From contig JAHDWA010000107.1 in the NCBI GenBank assembly GCA_023382535.1, forward strand, positions 1 through 22,772: 22,772 nucleotides of DNA, read 5' to 3'. The position numbers and the translations under genes were made by a program. Under the pieces are notes generated by a model. That model was not told the origin of the DNA. It saw only the letters and a program-made list of their open reading frames with translations, and ran no database searches. Position 1 is the first letter of the stretch; every line of letters begins with the position of its first letter. Below are positions 8,011 to 13,576 of this stretch, one piece after another. This DNA comes from Anaerolineae bacterium (GTDB taxonomy: Bacteria; Chloroflexota; Anaerolineae; 4572-78; J111).

Positions 8011-8130
8011 GAGCCAGATACTCCTTTCACATCAACAACCCCATGGATTGTTGGAGGTTTGTTTTCAAACGATATTTCGGCGGGGAAGGCAGCAACAACG
8101 GAGAGGGGAAATGGGCTACAAGTTTGCAAT

Positions 8131-8159
8131 AGTATAATGAAAACAGGCACAACCGTCAA
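8131..8159 (-). promoter_or_regulatory. Promoter of the potABCDD operon
   Basis: On the minus strand TTGACG (8159-8154) and TATACT (8136-8131) are separated by exactly 17 bp. This is the best sigma-70-like promoter in the window. The mRNA leader to the potA GTG would be about 115 bases. Confidence 0.7.
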
Positions 8160-8167
8160 CTTGACGG
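8153..8167. promoter_or_regulatory. Perfect palindrome over the potA -35 box (candidate operator)
   Basis: CCGTCAA-C-TTGACGG is a perfect 7+1+7 palindrome and contains the whole potA -35 hexamer. A dimeric repressor bound here would block the promoter. Because the palindrome also makes a TTGACG on the plus strand (8161-8166, with TACAAT at 8182-8187), it could coordinate the divergent pot and moaD-aor units. The protein that binds it is unknown. Confidence 0.5.
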
Positions 8168-8227
8168 AATCTCATCAAATTTACAATTCTTACAAAATCG
8201 GCTAAAATAATTGTCCCTCGACTTACC

Positions 8228-8255
8228 TTGTTCACCATCCTGTTTGTTATAAAAT
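8228..8255 (+). promoter_or_regulatory. Likely promoter of the moaD-aor unit
   Basis: TTGTTC (8228-8233) and TAAAAT (8250-8255) are 16 bp apart. Transcription would begin near 8262, right at the 5' side of the long leader stem at 8264. A second candidate, TTACAA (8181-8186) with TAAAAT (8203-8208), also has 16-bp spacing. Confidence 0.45.
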
Positions 8256-8263
8256 TTTGATTG

Positions 8264-8400
8264 CTGCTCGGCCTTACCTGAGCCTTGTGACCACTGGCGG
8301 CAGACTGCCGACCACCGTAATCACTCTTTTTGGCGGTCAGCGGTCCCAAGGGGAGGCTTCGCACTCGGTGATCGGCGGTCCCCCAAGTAAGGCTGAGCAG
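8264..8400 (+). ncRNA. Structured mRNA leader, candidate Moco/Tuco riboswitch
   Basis: CTGCTCGGCCTTAC (8264-8277) pairs with GTAAGGCTGAGCAG (8387-8400) over 14 bp with one G-U pair, closing a domain of 137 bases. Inside lie a perfect hairpin CGGCA-GAC-TGCCG (8298-8310), a possible AGCCT/AGGCT helix (8281-8285 with 8354-8358), a possible CACCG/CGGTG helix (8313-8317 with 8366-8370) and TCCC-AAG-GGGA (8344-8354); the first and last of these compete at 8354. The domain ends 10 bases before the moaD ribosome binding site. A Moco/Tuco riboswitch is inferred because the genes behind it are MoaD-like and AOR, both tied to the molybdenum/tungsten pterin cofactor. I could not check the sequence against the known consensus, and a new RNA class or a small inverted-repeat element remain possible. 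Confidence 0.5.
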
Positions 8401-8422
8401 TTATCTACTGAGGTCAGCGATC

Positions 8423-8653
8423 TTGCAAATCCACTTAACGCTTCACGGCATTCTCAGAGATCACCTGCCCCGGCAGGCTAAAGGCAAAACCACGCTGACT
8501 CTGCCCGCAGGGGCCAGGGTGGCCGACGTGCTGCAGCAGTTTAAACTCAGCTCCACCGTCTCGGCTGCGGTGGGAGGGGCGCAGGTAGAACCTGACTACG
8601 TTTTGAAGGATGGCGACGATTTGCAGTTGTTCCGTATGCTGGGGGGAGGGTGA
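8423..8653 (+). CDS. MoaD/ThiS-like small sulfur-carrier protein
   Basis: A 76-residue beta-grasp protein of the MoaD/ThiS type. MoaD carries sulfur as a C-terminal thiocarboxylate for building the pterin dithiolene that binds molybdenum or tungsten. The pattern fits: an N-terminal strand (MQIHLTLHGILRD), LTLPAGARVADVLQQF in the middle, DYVLKDGDDLQLFRM late, and a Gly-Gly-Gly C-terminus like the active Gly-Gly tail of the family. The start is TTG at 8423, chosen because GAGGT (8410-8414) is correctly spaced and the first strand begins there. It lies between the structured leader and aor, so it probably serves the tungsten cofactor of that enzyme. ThiS cannot be excluded by sequence, but no thiamine gene is present. 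Confidence 0.8.
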   Translation: MQIHLTLHGILRDHLPRQAKGKTTLTLPAGARVADVLQQFKLSSTVSAAVGGAQVEPDYVLKDGDDLQLFRMLGGG

Positions 8654-8665
8654 GACGTGGTACGT

Positions 8666-8702
8666 GTTGCGTGTTCCATAGAAAGCAAACGGAAGACGCA
8701 AC
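8666..8702 (+). repeat. Inverted repeat between moaD-like and aor genes
   Basis: GTTGCGTGTTCC (8666-8677) and GGAAGACGCAAC (8691-8702) pair in 11 of 12 positions with a 13-base loop. The hairpin lies in the 109-bp gap between the two genes. It could adjust expression of aor relative to the small protein or act as an RNA-processing site. Confidence 0.45.
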
Positions 8703-8762
8703 AGGCAGTTCATCGAATTAGGTCAAATTTTAGTCTAATCTATCTTCATAAGGAGAAATGCT

Positions 8763-10703
8763 ATGCCAATTGGGTACAATGGTAAGATTTTGCACGTCAA
8801 CTTAACCACGGGCGAGATGACTGTCGAGGAGCCGCCGGAGAGTTTTTACCGCAAATATATGGGCGGCAGCGCCCTCAATATGCATTATCTGCTCAAAGAA
8901 ATGCCGGCCAGGGCCGACCCGCTGGGGCCGGATAATATTCTGGCGCTCTCGGTTGGGGTCACGACCGGCGCGGCGATTTCCGGCCAGAGCCGCATGACCG
9001 CCTCGGCCAAAAGCCCGCTGACCGGCGCGATTGGCGACGCCCAGTGCGGCGGTTTTTTTCCGGCGGAAATGAAATTTGCCGGGTTCGACGCCTTTATCAT
9101 CAAGGGCAAAGCGCCCAAACCGGTCTATCTGTGGGTCAACGACGGCCGCTATGAACTGCGCGACGCCAGTCACCTGTGGGGCAAAATCACCGGCGAGGTC
9201 GAGGCCATCCTCAAGGCGGAGTTGGGCGACAAGGATATCGAAGTAGCCCAGGTTGGCCCGGCGGGCGAGCGCGGCGTGCGCTTCTCGGCCATCATCAACA
9301 TGAGCAACCGGGCCAACGGCCGCACCGGCATGGGCGCAGTCATGGGTAGTAAAAACCTCAAGGCGGTGGTGGTGCGGGGTAAGCAAGGCAAGAAGAATTT
9401 CGCCGTCGCCAATAAAAAGGCGTTGAGCAACCTGGCGCGCACGGGGGCCAAGATGTTCCCCACCTCCGATGTCGCCGGCCTGGGCAAATACGGCACCGCC
9501 GAAACGACCGGCGTCCAGCATGCCGTCGGCATGCTGCCAGCCTACAATTTTAACAGCGGCGTCTTTGAGGGTTGGGAAAAAATTGACGGCCCGACCATGT
9601 ATGACACGATTCTCGTCGGGGCCGCCGAAGATAAGCAGGATTTGAAGGGCCGCGACACCTGCTACAGTTGCACCGTTCGCTGCAAGCGGGTGGTCGAAAT
9701 TACCGAAGGCCCCTACAAAGTTGATCCCCACTACGGCGGCCCGGAGTACGAAACCACTTCAACCTTTGGCAACTACTGCGGCGTTGACGACCTGGCCGCG
9801 ATTGCCTACGCCAACCAGATCTGCAACCAGTACGGTATTGACACCATCTCCTGCGGGGCGACCATTGCCTGGGCCATGGAATGTTTTGAAAACGGCCTGA
9901 TCACCATGACCGACACCGGCGGCATACCCCTAAAATTTGGCAGTGCCGAGGCGATGGTGCAGATGACCGAACTGATCGCCAAAGGTGAAGGCTTCGGCCA
10001 AATTCTGGGGATGGGTTCGGCGGCGGCAGCGAAGGCGATTGGCCGCGGAACGGAAGAGTACCTGATTACCAGCAAGGGCCAGGAAGCCCCGGCTCACATG
10101 CCCCAAATGAAGCGCAGCCTGGCCTTGATTTATGCCGTCAACCCCTTTGGGGCCGACCACCAGAGCAGCGAGCACGACCCGGTGTACGAGGAAAAAGTGG
10201 CCTATCCTGACCGCCTGGGCGCGCTGGGCCTGACCGAAGCGCAGCCGGTGCGCTCTTTAACCCCAGAGAAAGTGCGCTTTGCCCGCGAAACGCAGTACCA
10301 TTACAGCGTCATGGACAGCGTCAACGTCTGCCAGTTTGTCTACGGCCCGGCCTGGCAGCTTTACGGACCGCAGGATTTGCGCGATTTGATCGAGTACGTG
10401 ACCGGCTGGGATGTAACGATTGGTGAACTGCAGCAGGTCGGCGAGCGCCGCCTGAACATGCTGCGCGCCTTCAACGCCCGCGAAGGGATTGACCGCGAGC
10501 AGGACAAACTGGCTGAGAAGATGTTCAAAAAGGCCCTGAAAGGCGGCCCCAGCGACGGCATCGCCGTAGACCATGCCCAATTCGAGGCCGCTCTGGACGA
10601 GTATTACCGCCAGAACGAGTGGGACGTAGAGACGGGCGCACCGACCCGGCACAAGCTGGAGGCGTTGGAGTTGGGCTGGGTGGCCGATCAACTGAGGTTA
10701 TAA
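8763..10703 (+). CDS. aor: Aldehyde ferredoxin oxidoreductase family protein (tungsten enzyme)
   Basis: A 646-residue member of the AOR family, which oxidises aldehydes to carboxylic acids (reversibly in some members) with ferredoxin, using a tungsten bis-pterin and one [4Fe-4S] cluster. The N-terminal family start YNGKILHVNLTTGEMTVEE and the YMGGSALNMHYLL and GQSRMTASAKSPLTGAIGDA segments are clear. The cluster ligands are Cys300, Cys303 and Cys307 (CYSCTVRC) and a distant Cys523 in DSVNVC, matching the CX2CX3C plus late Cys layout of Pyrococcus AOR. PEYETTSTFG corresponds to the active-site Glu region. The length is slightly above that of Pyrococcus AOR, about 605 residues. AAGGAG 7 bases before ATG confirms the start. 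The exact aldehyde substrate cannot be told from sequence. No ferredoxin gene is adjacent. Confidence 0.95.
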   Translation: MPIGYNGKILHVNLTTGEMTVEEPPESFYRKYMGGSALNMHYLLKEMPARADPLGPDNILALSVGVTTGAAISGQSRMTASAKSPLTGAIGDAQCGGFFPAEMKFAGFDAFIIKGKAPKPVYLWVNDGRYELRDASHLWGKITGEVEAILKAELGDKDIEVAQVGPAGERGVRFSAIINMSNRANGRTGMGAVMGSKNLKAVVVRGKQGKKNFAVANKKALSNLARTGAKMFPTSDVAGLGKYGTAETTGVQHAVGMLPAYNFNSGVFEGWEKIDGPTMYDTILVGAAEDKQDLKGRDTCYSCTVRCKRVVEITEGPYKVDPHYGGPEYETTSTFGNYCGVDDLAAIAYANQICNQYGIDTISCGATIAWAMECFENGLITMTDTGGIPLKFGSAEAMVQMTELIAKGEGFGQILGMGSAAAAKAIGRGTEEYLITSKGQEAPAHMPQMKRSLALIYAVNPFGADHQSSEHDPVYEEKVAYPDRLGALGLTEAQPVRSLTPEKVRFARETQYHYSVMDSVNVCQFVYGPAWQLYGPQDLRDLIEYVTGWDVTIGELQQVGERRLNMLRAFNAREGIDREQDKLAEKMFKKALKGGPSDGIAVDHAQFEAALDEYYRQNEWDVETGAPTRHKLEALELGWVADQLRL

Positions 10704-10710
10704 AATAAAG

Positions 10711-10741
10711 AGGGCAGGCCTCAAACCTGCCCTTCTTTTTT
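10711..10741 (+). terminator. Rho-independent terminator after aor
   Basis: AGGGCAGG (10711-10718) pairs perfectly with CCTGCCCT (10726-10733) around a 7-base loop and is followed by TCTTTTTT. It starts just after the aor stop codon and closes the leader-moaD-aor transcript. Confidence 0.85.
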
Positions 10742-10759
10742 GGATAGTATATCGCCAAT

Positions 10760-10788
10760 TTGACTCAAAACCCGGAGTTCATTATTTT
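10760..10788 (+). promoter_or_regulatory. Promoter of the Cys/His orphan gene
   Basis: TTGACT (10760-10765) and TATTTT (10783-10788) are 17 bp apart, 46 bp before the ATG at 10834. The -35 is a strong match and the -10 a fair one. Confidence 0.5.
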
Positions 10789-10833
10789 ATCCCGCTAAGT
10801 CGCCGTAATTTAAGCATAAATTGGGGGTAAGTT

Positions 10834-11256
10834 ATGAGCAACGATAATCTGGAGTTAATCATTGCCCTGCGCCAAACCGCCGACCGGCTGGCCAGCGGAG
10901 CCAGGTATGAGTGGGGGCATATGGCTCGCTGTAACTGCGGCCATCTCGTCCAAACCATAACCCAAATGACCGATCATGAAATTGCCCAATCCGTTGATTT
11001 TGAACTGGACGAATGGAGCGAATACGCCAAAGATTACTGCGAGGGCAGCGGGCACAAGGTAGATGATCTACTCATTATTCTGCAAGATGTCGGCTTTAGC
11101 CATCAGGATGTCATCCACCTGGAAAATCTATCGGACACGCGGGTGCTGGGCCGCCTGCCCGGAGGCCGGCGCTATTTGCAGCGTAACAGGGTTGAAGATG
11201 TTACCCTCTACATGCAGACGCTGGCCGATATGCTGGAAAATGAAAACAATGGCTAG
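10834..11256 (+). CDS. Conserved-looking hypothetical protein with Cys/His cluster
   Basis: A 140-residue soluble protein with no function that I can name. It starts with a helix (LELIIALRQTADRLASG), followed by YEWGHMARCNCGHLVQTIT. His29, Cys33, Cys35 and His37 are packed together, and Cys69 and His74 recur in DYCEGSGHK, so a metal or iron-sulfur site is possible. The second half is helical (VDDLLIILQDVGFSHQDVIHLENLSD) and contains the pattern GRLPGGRRYLQRNRVEDVTLYMQTLADML. The overall style resembles short orphan proteins seen in other environmental bacteria, but I assign no family. It has its own promoter and a GGGGG stretch as a weak ribosome binding site. It stands between aor and the aldehyde dehydrogenase; a link to either is only contextual. 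Confidence 0.7.
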   Translation: MSNDNLELIIALRQTADRLASGARYEWGHMARCNCGHLVQTITQMTDHEIAQSVDFELDEWSEYAKDYCEGSGHKVDDLLIILQDVGFSHQDVIHLENLSDTRVLGRLPGGRRYLQRNRVEDVTLYMQTLADMLENENNG

Positions 11257-11330
11257 TGAACAGTAACCAGTCATCAGTCAGACTGTTCACTGACCGCTGA
11301 CTACTGATACCTGTTTACTATTTCTTGAGG
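11255..11330. repeat. Word-based inverted repeat before the aldehyde dehydrogenase
   Basis: AGTGAACAGT (11255-11264) and ACTGTTCACT (11282-11291) are a perfect 10-bp inverted repeat that begins in the stop codon of the preceding gene. Between and after the arms are CAGT/CATCAGT/ACTGAT words. The block CAGTCATCAGT also occurs in the spacer at about 21170. The hairpin may end or slow transcription from the upstream gene. Confidence 0.6.
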
Positions 11331-11341
11331 AGATTGCCTAT

Positions 11342-12808
11342 ATGAAACCCATGTACATCAACGGCAGGTGGGTCGAGGCCAGCGACGGCCAAACCATCGA
11401 GGTCTTCAACCCAGCCACCGAGGAAATTATTGACACCGTGCCGAACGGCAGCACCGAAGACGCCCTCAAGGCCATCGAGGCGGCCAGGCACGCCTTTAAA
11501 GAGTGGCGCTGGACCTCCGCCCTGGAGCGGTGCGAGATGCTGCACGAGGCCGCCCGCAAGCTGCGTACCCATTTTGACGAGGTGGTCGAACTGCTGACCC
11601 TGGAAGAAGGCAAAGCCATCCCCGAAAACGAGGAGGAGGTCGAGTGGACCATCGGCACGCTGGATTACTACGCCGAGATGATCCGCAACACCCGTGGCCG
11701 GGTCCTGCCGCCATCCGAACGGTCGCAGTTCAACTTTGTCATCAAAGAGCCGTATGGTGTGACCGCCTGCATTGTTCCGTTCAACTTCCCACTGCTGCTC
11801 ATGATCTGGAAAGTGGCCCCGGCAGTGGCCGCCGGCAACACCATCATCATCAAGCCCTCCGACCATACCCCCCTCTCGACGCTGCGCCTGGCCGAAATCG
11901 TCTTTGACCACTTCCCGCCGGGCGTCATCAATGTCCTCACCGGGCGCGGCGACCGCGTCGGCGATGTCCTGGTCGAGCATCCTGACGTGCCGGTCATCGC
12001 CTTCACCGGCTCGACCGCGATTGGCCAGCGGATTGCCAGCCTGGCGGCCAAGCGCATCAAGCGGCTGCACCTGGAATTGGGCGGCAAAGATCCCTTTGTT
12101 ATCGCCCCCGATGCCGACATCGAGACGGCGGTGGAGGCGGTCGCTTACGCGGCCTTGATCAACGCCGGGCAGGTTTGTACCTCCACGGAGCGGGTCTACG
12201 TGCCGCAGGAGATGGGCGAGACCTTCGCGGGAGCAATGACCGACTTTGTCCGCGGGCTGCGCCTGGGGCCGGGCATCGAAAGGAACACCGATATGGGGCC
12301 GTTAGCCGCCCCAGCCTACCGGGAGAAGGTCGCCGGCCACGTGGCCGATGCGGTCGCCAAAGGGGCCAGGGTATTGACCGGCGGCAAAGCGCCGGAGAAG
12401 TGGGAAAAGGGCTGGTTCTATGAGCCGACGGTGCTGGTCAACGTCAACCATTCGATGAAGATTATGCGCGAGGAAACTTTTGGCCCGACCATCCCGATTA
12501 TGACCTACCGCACCTTCGACGAGGCCATCGAGCTGGCCAACGACAGTGACTACGGCCTGGGCGCGGTCATCCGCACCAATGACGCCCGCCTGGCCAAGCG
12601 CTTCTTTGAGGAAGTCCGCGCCGGTACGGTCTGGATCAACGATCCACTGACCGACAACTACGCCGGGCCTTTCGGCGGGATGAAAATGAGCGGCAATGCC
12701 CGCGAGTTGGGCGAGGAAGGGCTGGAGAGCTTTTTGGAGACCAAACACGTCCACTGGGATTTCAGCGACGAGCCGAAGCCGTTTTGGTATCCATACGGGC
12801 GAGAATGA
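11342..12808 (+). CDS. NAD(P)-dependent aldehyde dehydrogenase
   Basis: A 488-residue ALDH-superfamily enzyme that oxidises an aldehyde to its acid with NAD(P)+. All the key residues are present: Asn148 in VPFNFPL (oxyanion), Lys171 in IIIKPSDHTP (cofactor), general base Glu245 in LELGGK, and nucleophile Cys279 in AGQVCTS. ETFGPTIPI and the C-terminal PFGGMKMSGNARELGEEGLE segment are typical. The length is normal for the family. Its overall type resembles betaine-, aminobutyraldehyde- or succinate-semialdehyde dehydrogenases. With a polyamine importer nearby, aminobutyraldehyde is a reasonable but unproven substrate; another is the same aldehyde pool used by AOR. GAGGAG at 11327-11332 supports the start. 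It converges with the Uma2 gene, only 6 bp apart. Confidence 0.93.
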   Translation: MKPMYINGRWVEASDGQTIEVFNPATEEIIDTVPNGSTEDALKAIEAARHAFKEWRWTSALERCEMLHEAARKLRTHFDEVVELLTLEEGKAIPENEEEVEWTIGTLDYYAEMIRNTRGRVLPPSERSQFNFVIKEPYGVTACIVPFNFPLLLMIWKVAPAVAAGNTIIIKPSDHTPLSTLRLAEIVFDHFPPGVINVLTGRGDRVGDVLVEHPDVPVIAFTGSTAIGQRIASLAAKRIKRLHLELGGKDPFVIAPDADIETAVEAVAYAALINAGQVCTSTERVYVPQEMGETFAGAMTDFVRGLRLGPGIERNTDMGPLAAPAYREKVAGHVADAVAKGARVLTGGKAPEKWEKGWFYEPTVLVNVNHSMKIMREETFGPTIPIMTYRTFDEAIELANDSDYGLGAVIRTNDARLAKRFFEEVRAGTVWINDPLTDNYAGPFGGMKMSGNARELGEEGLESFLETKHVHWDFSDEPKPFWYPYGRE

Positions 12809-12814
12809 CAGCTT

Positions 12815-13375
12815 TCACGCTGCAAAAATTTCAGCCACCGCCAGGGCAAACCCAGCTAGCGGCCCTTCTCCGGCCAGAATGTCGCTTTCAGTCAGTTTGT
12901 ACATCTCCGTAGCCGAATGATAGACCCGTACTGTCCGAGTGGGCGGCTCGACAATCCAGACCTGCTGGACGCCGATAGCAAAGTATTCCTCAAGCTTTTC
13001 ATGCATATCCTGCCAGCGATCTGTAGGCGAAATGATTTCGACTATCAACTCTGGGGCAACTTCCAAAAATCCTTGGGGCCGATCAGGCAACCGTTCTTTA
13101 GAAATGAACACAACGTCTGCTCCGCGCACTCGATCCGGGTTGCGGCGAGTATAAACACCCACCTCACCTCCCATCACCCAGCCCAGCGTATGCTGCCGAA
13201 CGAAGCTTCTCAATTCGCTGCCAAGGTTAAACTCGACCAGACCATGTTCCCCACCTGCTGGAGTCATCAGAACAATCCTCCCGTCAATGAGTTCACACGG
13301 GCCAATATCGCCCATTGCGAATAGTTCTTCGCCGGTGATAAGCTTGGTTTCGGGGAGAGCTATAACCGCGTTCAT
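12815..13375 (-). CDS. Uma2-family (DUF820) restriction-endonuclease-fold protein
   Basis: A 186-residue member of the Uma2 family, which is abundant in Cyanobacteria and Chloroflexota and has a PD-(D/E)XK nuclease fold. Family landmarks are CELIDGRIVLMTPAGGEHG near the N-terminus, GADVVFIS with Asp87, ELIVEIISPTD with Glu113, and a downstream Lys127 in HEKLEEYFAIGVQQVWIVEP. These match the expected catalytic Asp, Glu and Lys pattern, so it could be active, though the biological role of the family is unclear. AAGGAG lies 8 bases before the ATG at 13375. It stands alone on the minus strand and converges with the aldehyde dehydrogenase. It may be a mobile or multi-copy type of gene in this genome. 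Confidence 0.88.
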   Translation of the reverse strand: MNAVIALPETKLITGEELFAMGDIGPCELIDGRIVLMTPAGGEHGLVEFNLGSELRSFVRQHTLGWVMGGEVGVYTRRNPDRVRGADVVFISKERLPDRPQGFLEVAPELIVEIISPTDRWQDMHEKLEEYFAIGVQQVWIVEPPTRTVRVYHSATEMYKLTESDILAGEGPLAGFALAVAEIFAA

Positions 13376-13452
13376 TGTTCATTCTCCTTGAGAACTATTC
13401 TATCACGCCCGGTAGTCCACGTCAATTTAAAAAATCACAGCCTGAGTAATAC

Positions 13453-13481
13453 TTTCAAAATCCCCGGCTTCATGCTACAAT
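13453..13481 (+). promoter_or_regulatory. Promoter of the ftsK/spoIIIE gene
   Basis: TTTCAA (13453-13458) and TACAAT (13476-13481) are 17 bp apart, and TGC directly before TACAAT forms an extended -10. It lies about 96 bp upstream of the ATG at 13577. Confidence 0.5.
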
Positions 13482-13518
13482 AACCACAAAACATTTGTGC
13501 TGTTCTTGAAATATACGC

Positions 13519-13565
13519 AGGTGACTGGCACTTTTCTTCAAAAGCTAACCCGGTGCCAGTCACCT
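13519..13565 (+). repeat. Perfect 13-bp inverted repeat in the ftsK leader
   Basis: AGGTGACTGGCAC (13519-13531) and GTGCCAGTCACCT (13553-13565) are exact complements with a 21-base loop. The repeat ends 11 bases before the ATG at 13577, so the hairpin would lie over the usual ribosome-binding zone. It could be a small dispersed palindromic repeat or a translational control element. Confidence 0.65.
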
Positions 13566-13576
13566 TTAACTTAAGC

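Noticed and set aside
8278..8290. CTGAG near the leader core as a sign of a TPP riboswitch
   Set aside because: Only a very short match to the THI-box word, and no thiamine gene follows; cofactor context points to Moco/Tuco instead.
8264..8400. Terminal inverted repeats of a small mobile element (MITE)
   Set aside because: No target-site duplication flanks the 14-bp arms, and the arms coincide with the promoter start and ribosome binding site. Not fully excluded; kept as an alternative under the leader feature.
8802..9731. Minus-strand open frame of 309 codons opposite aor
   Set aside because: It is antisense to the conserved AOR core with low-complexity Ala/Gly/His content and no recognisable domain.
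13553..13576. GTG at 13553 as start of ftsK
   Set aside because: The GTG lies in the right arm of the inverted repeat and adds eight residues with no family character; the ATG at 13577 begins a basic N-terminus.
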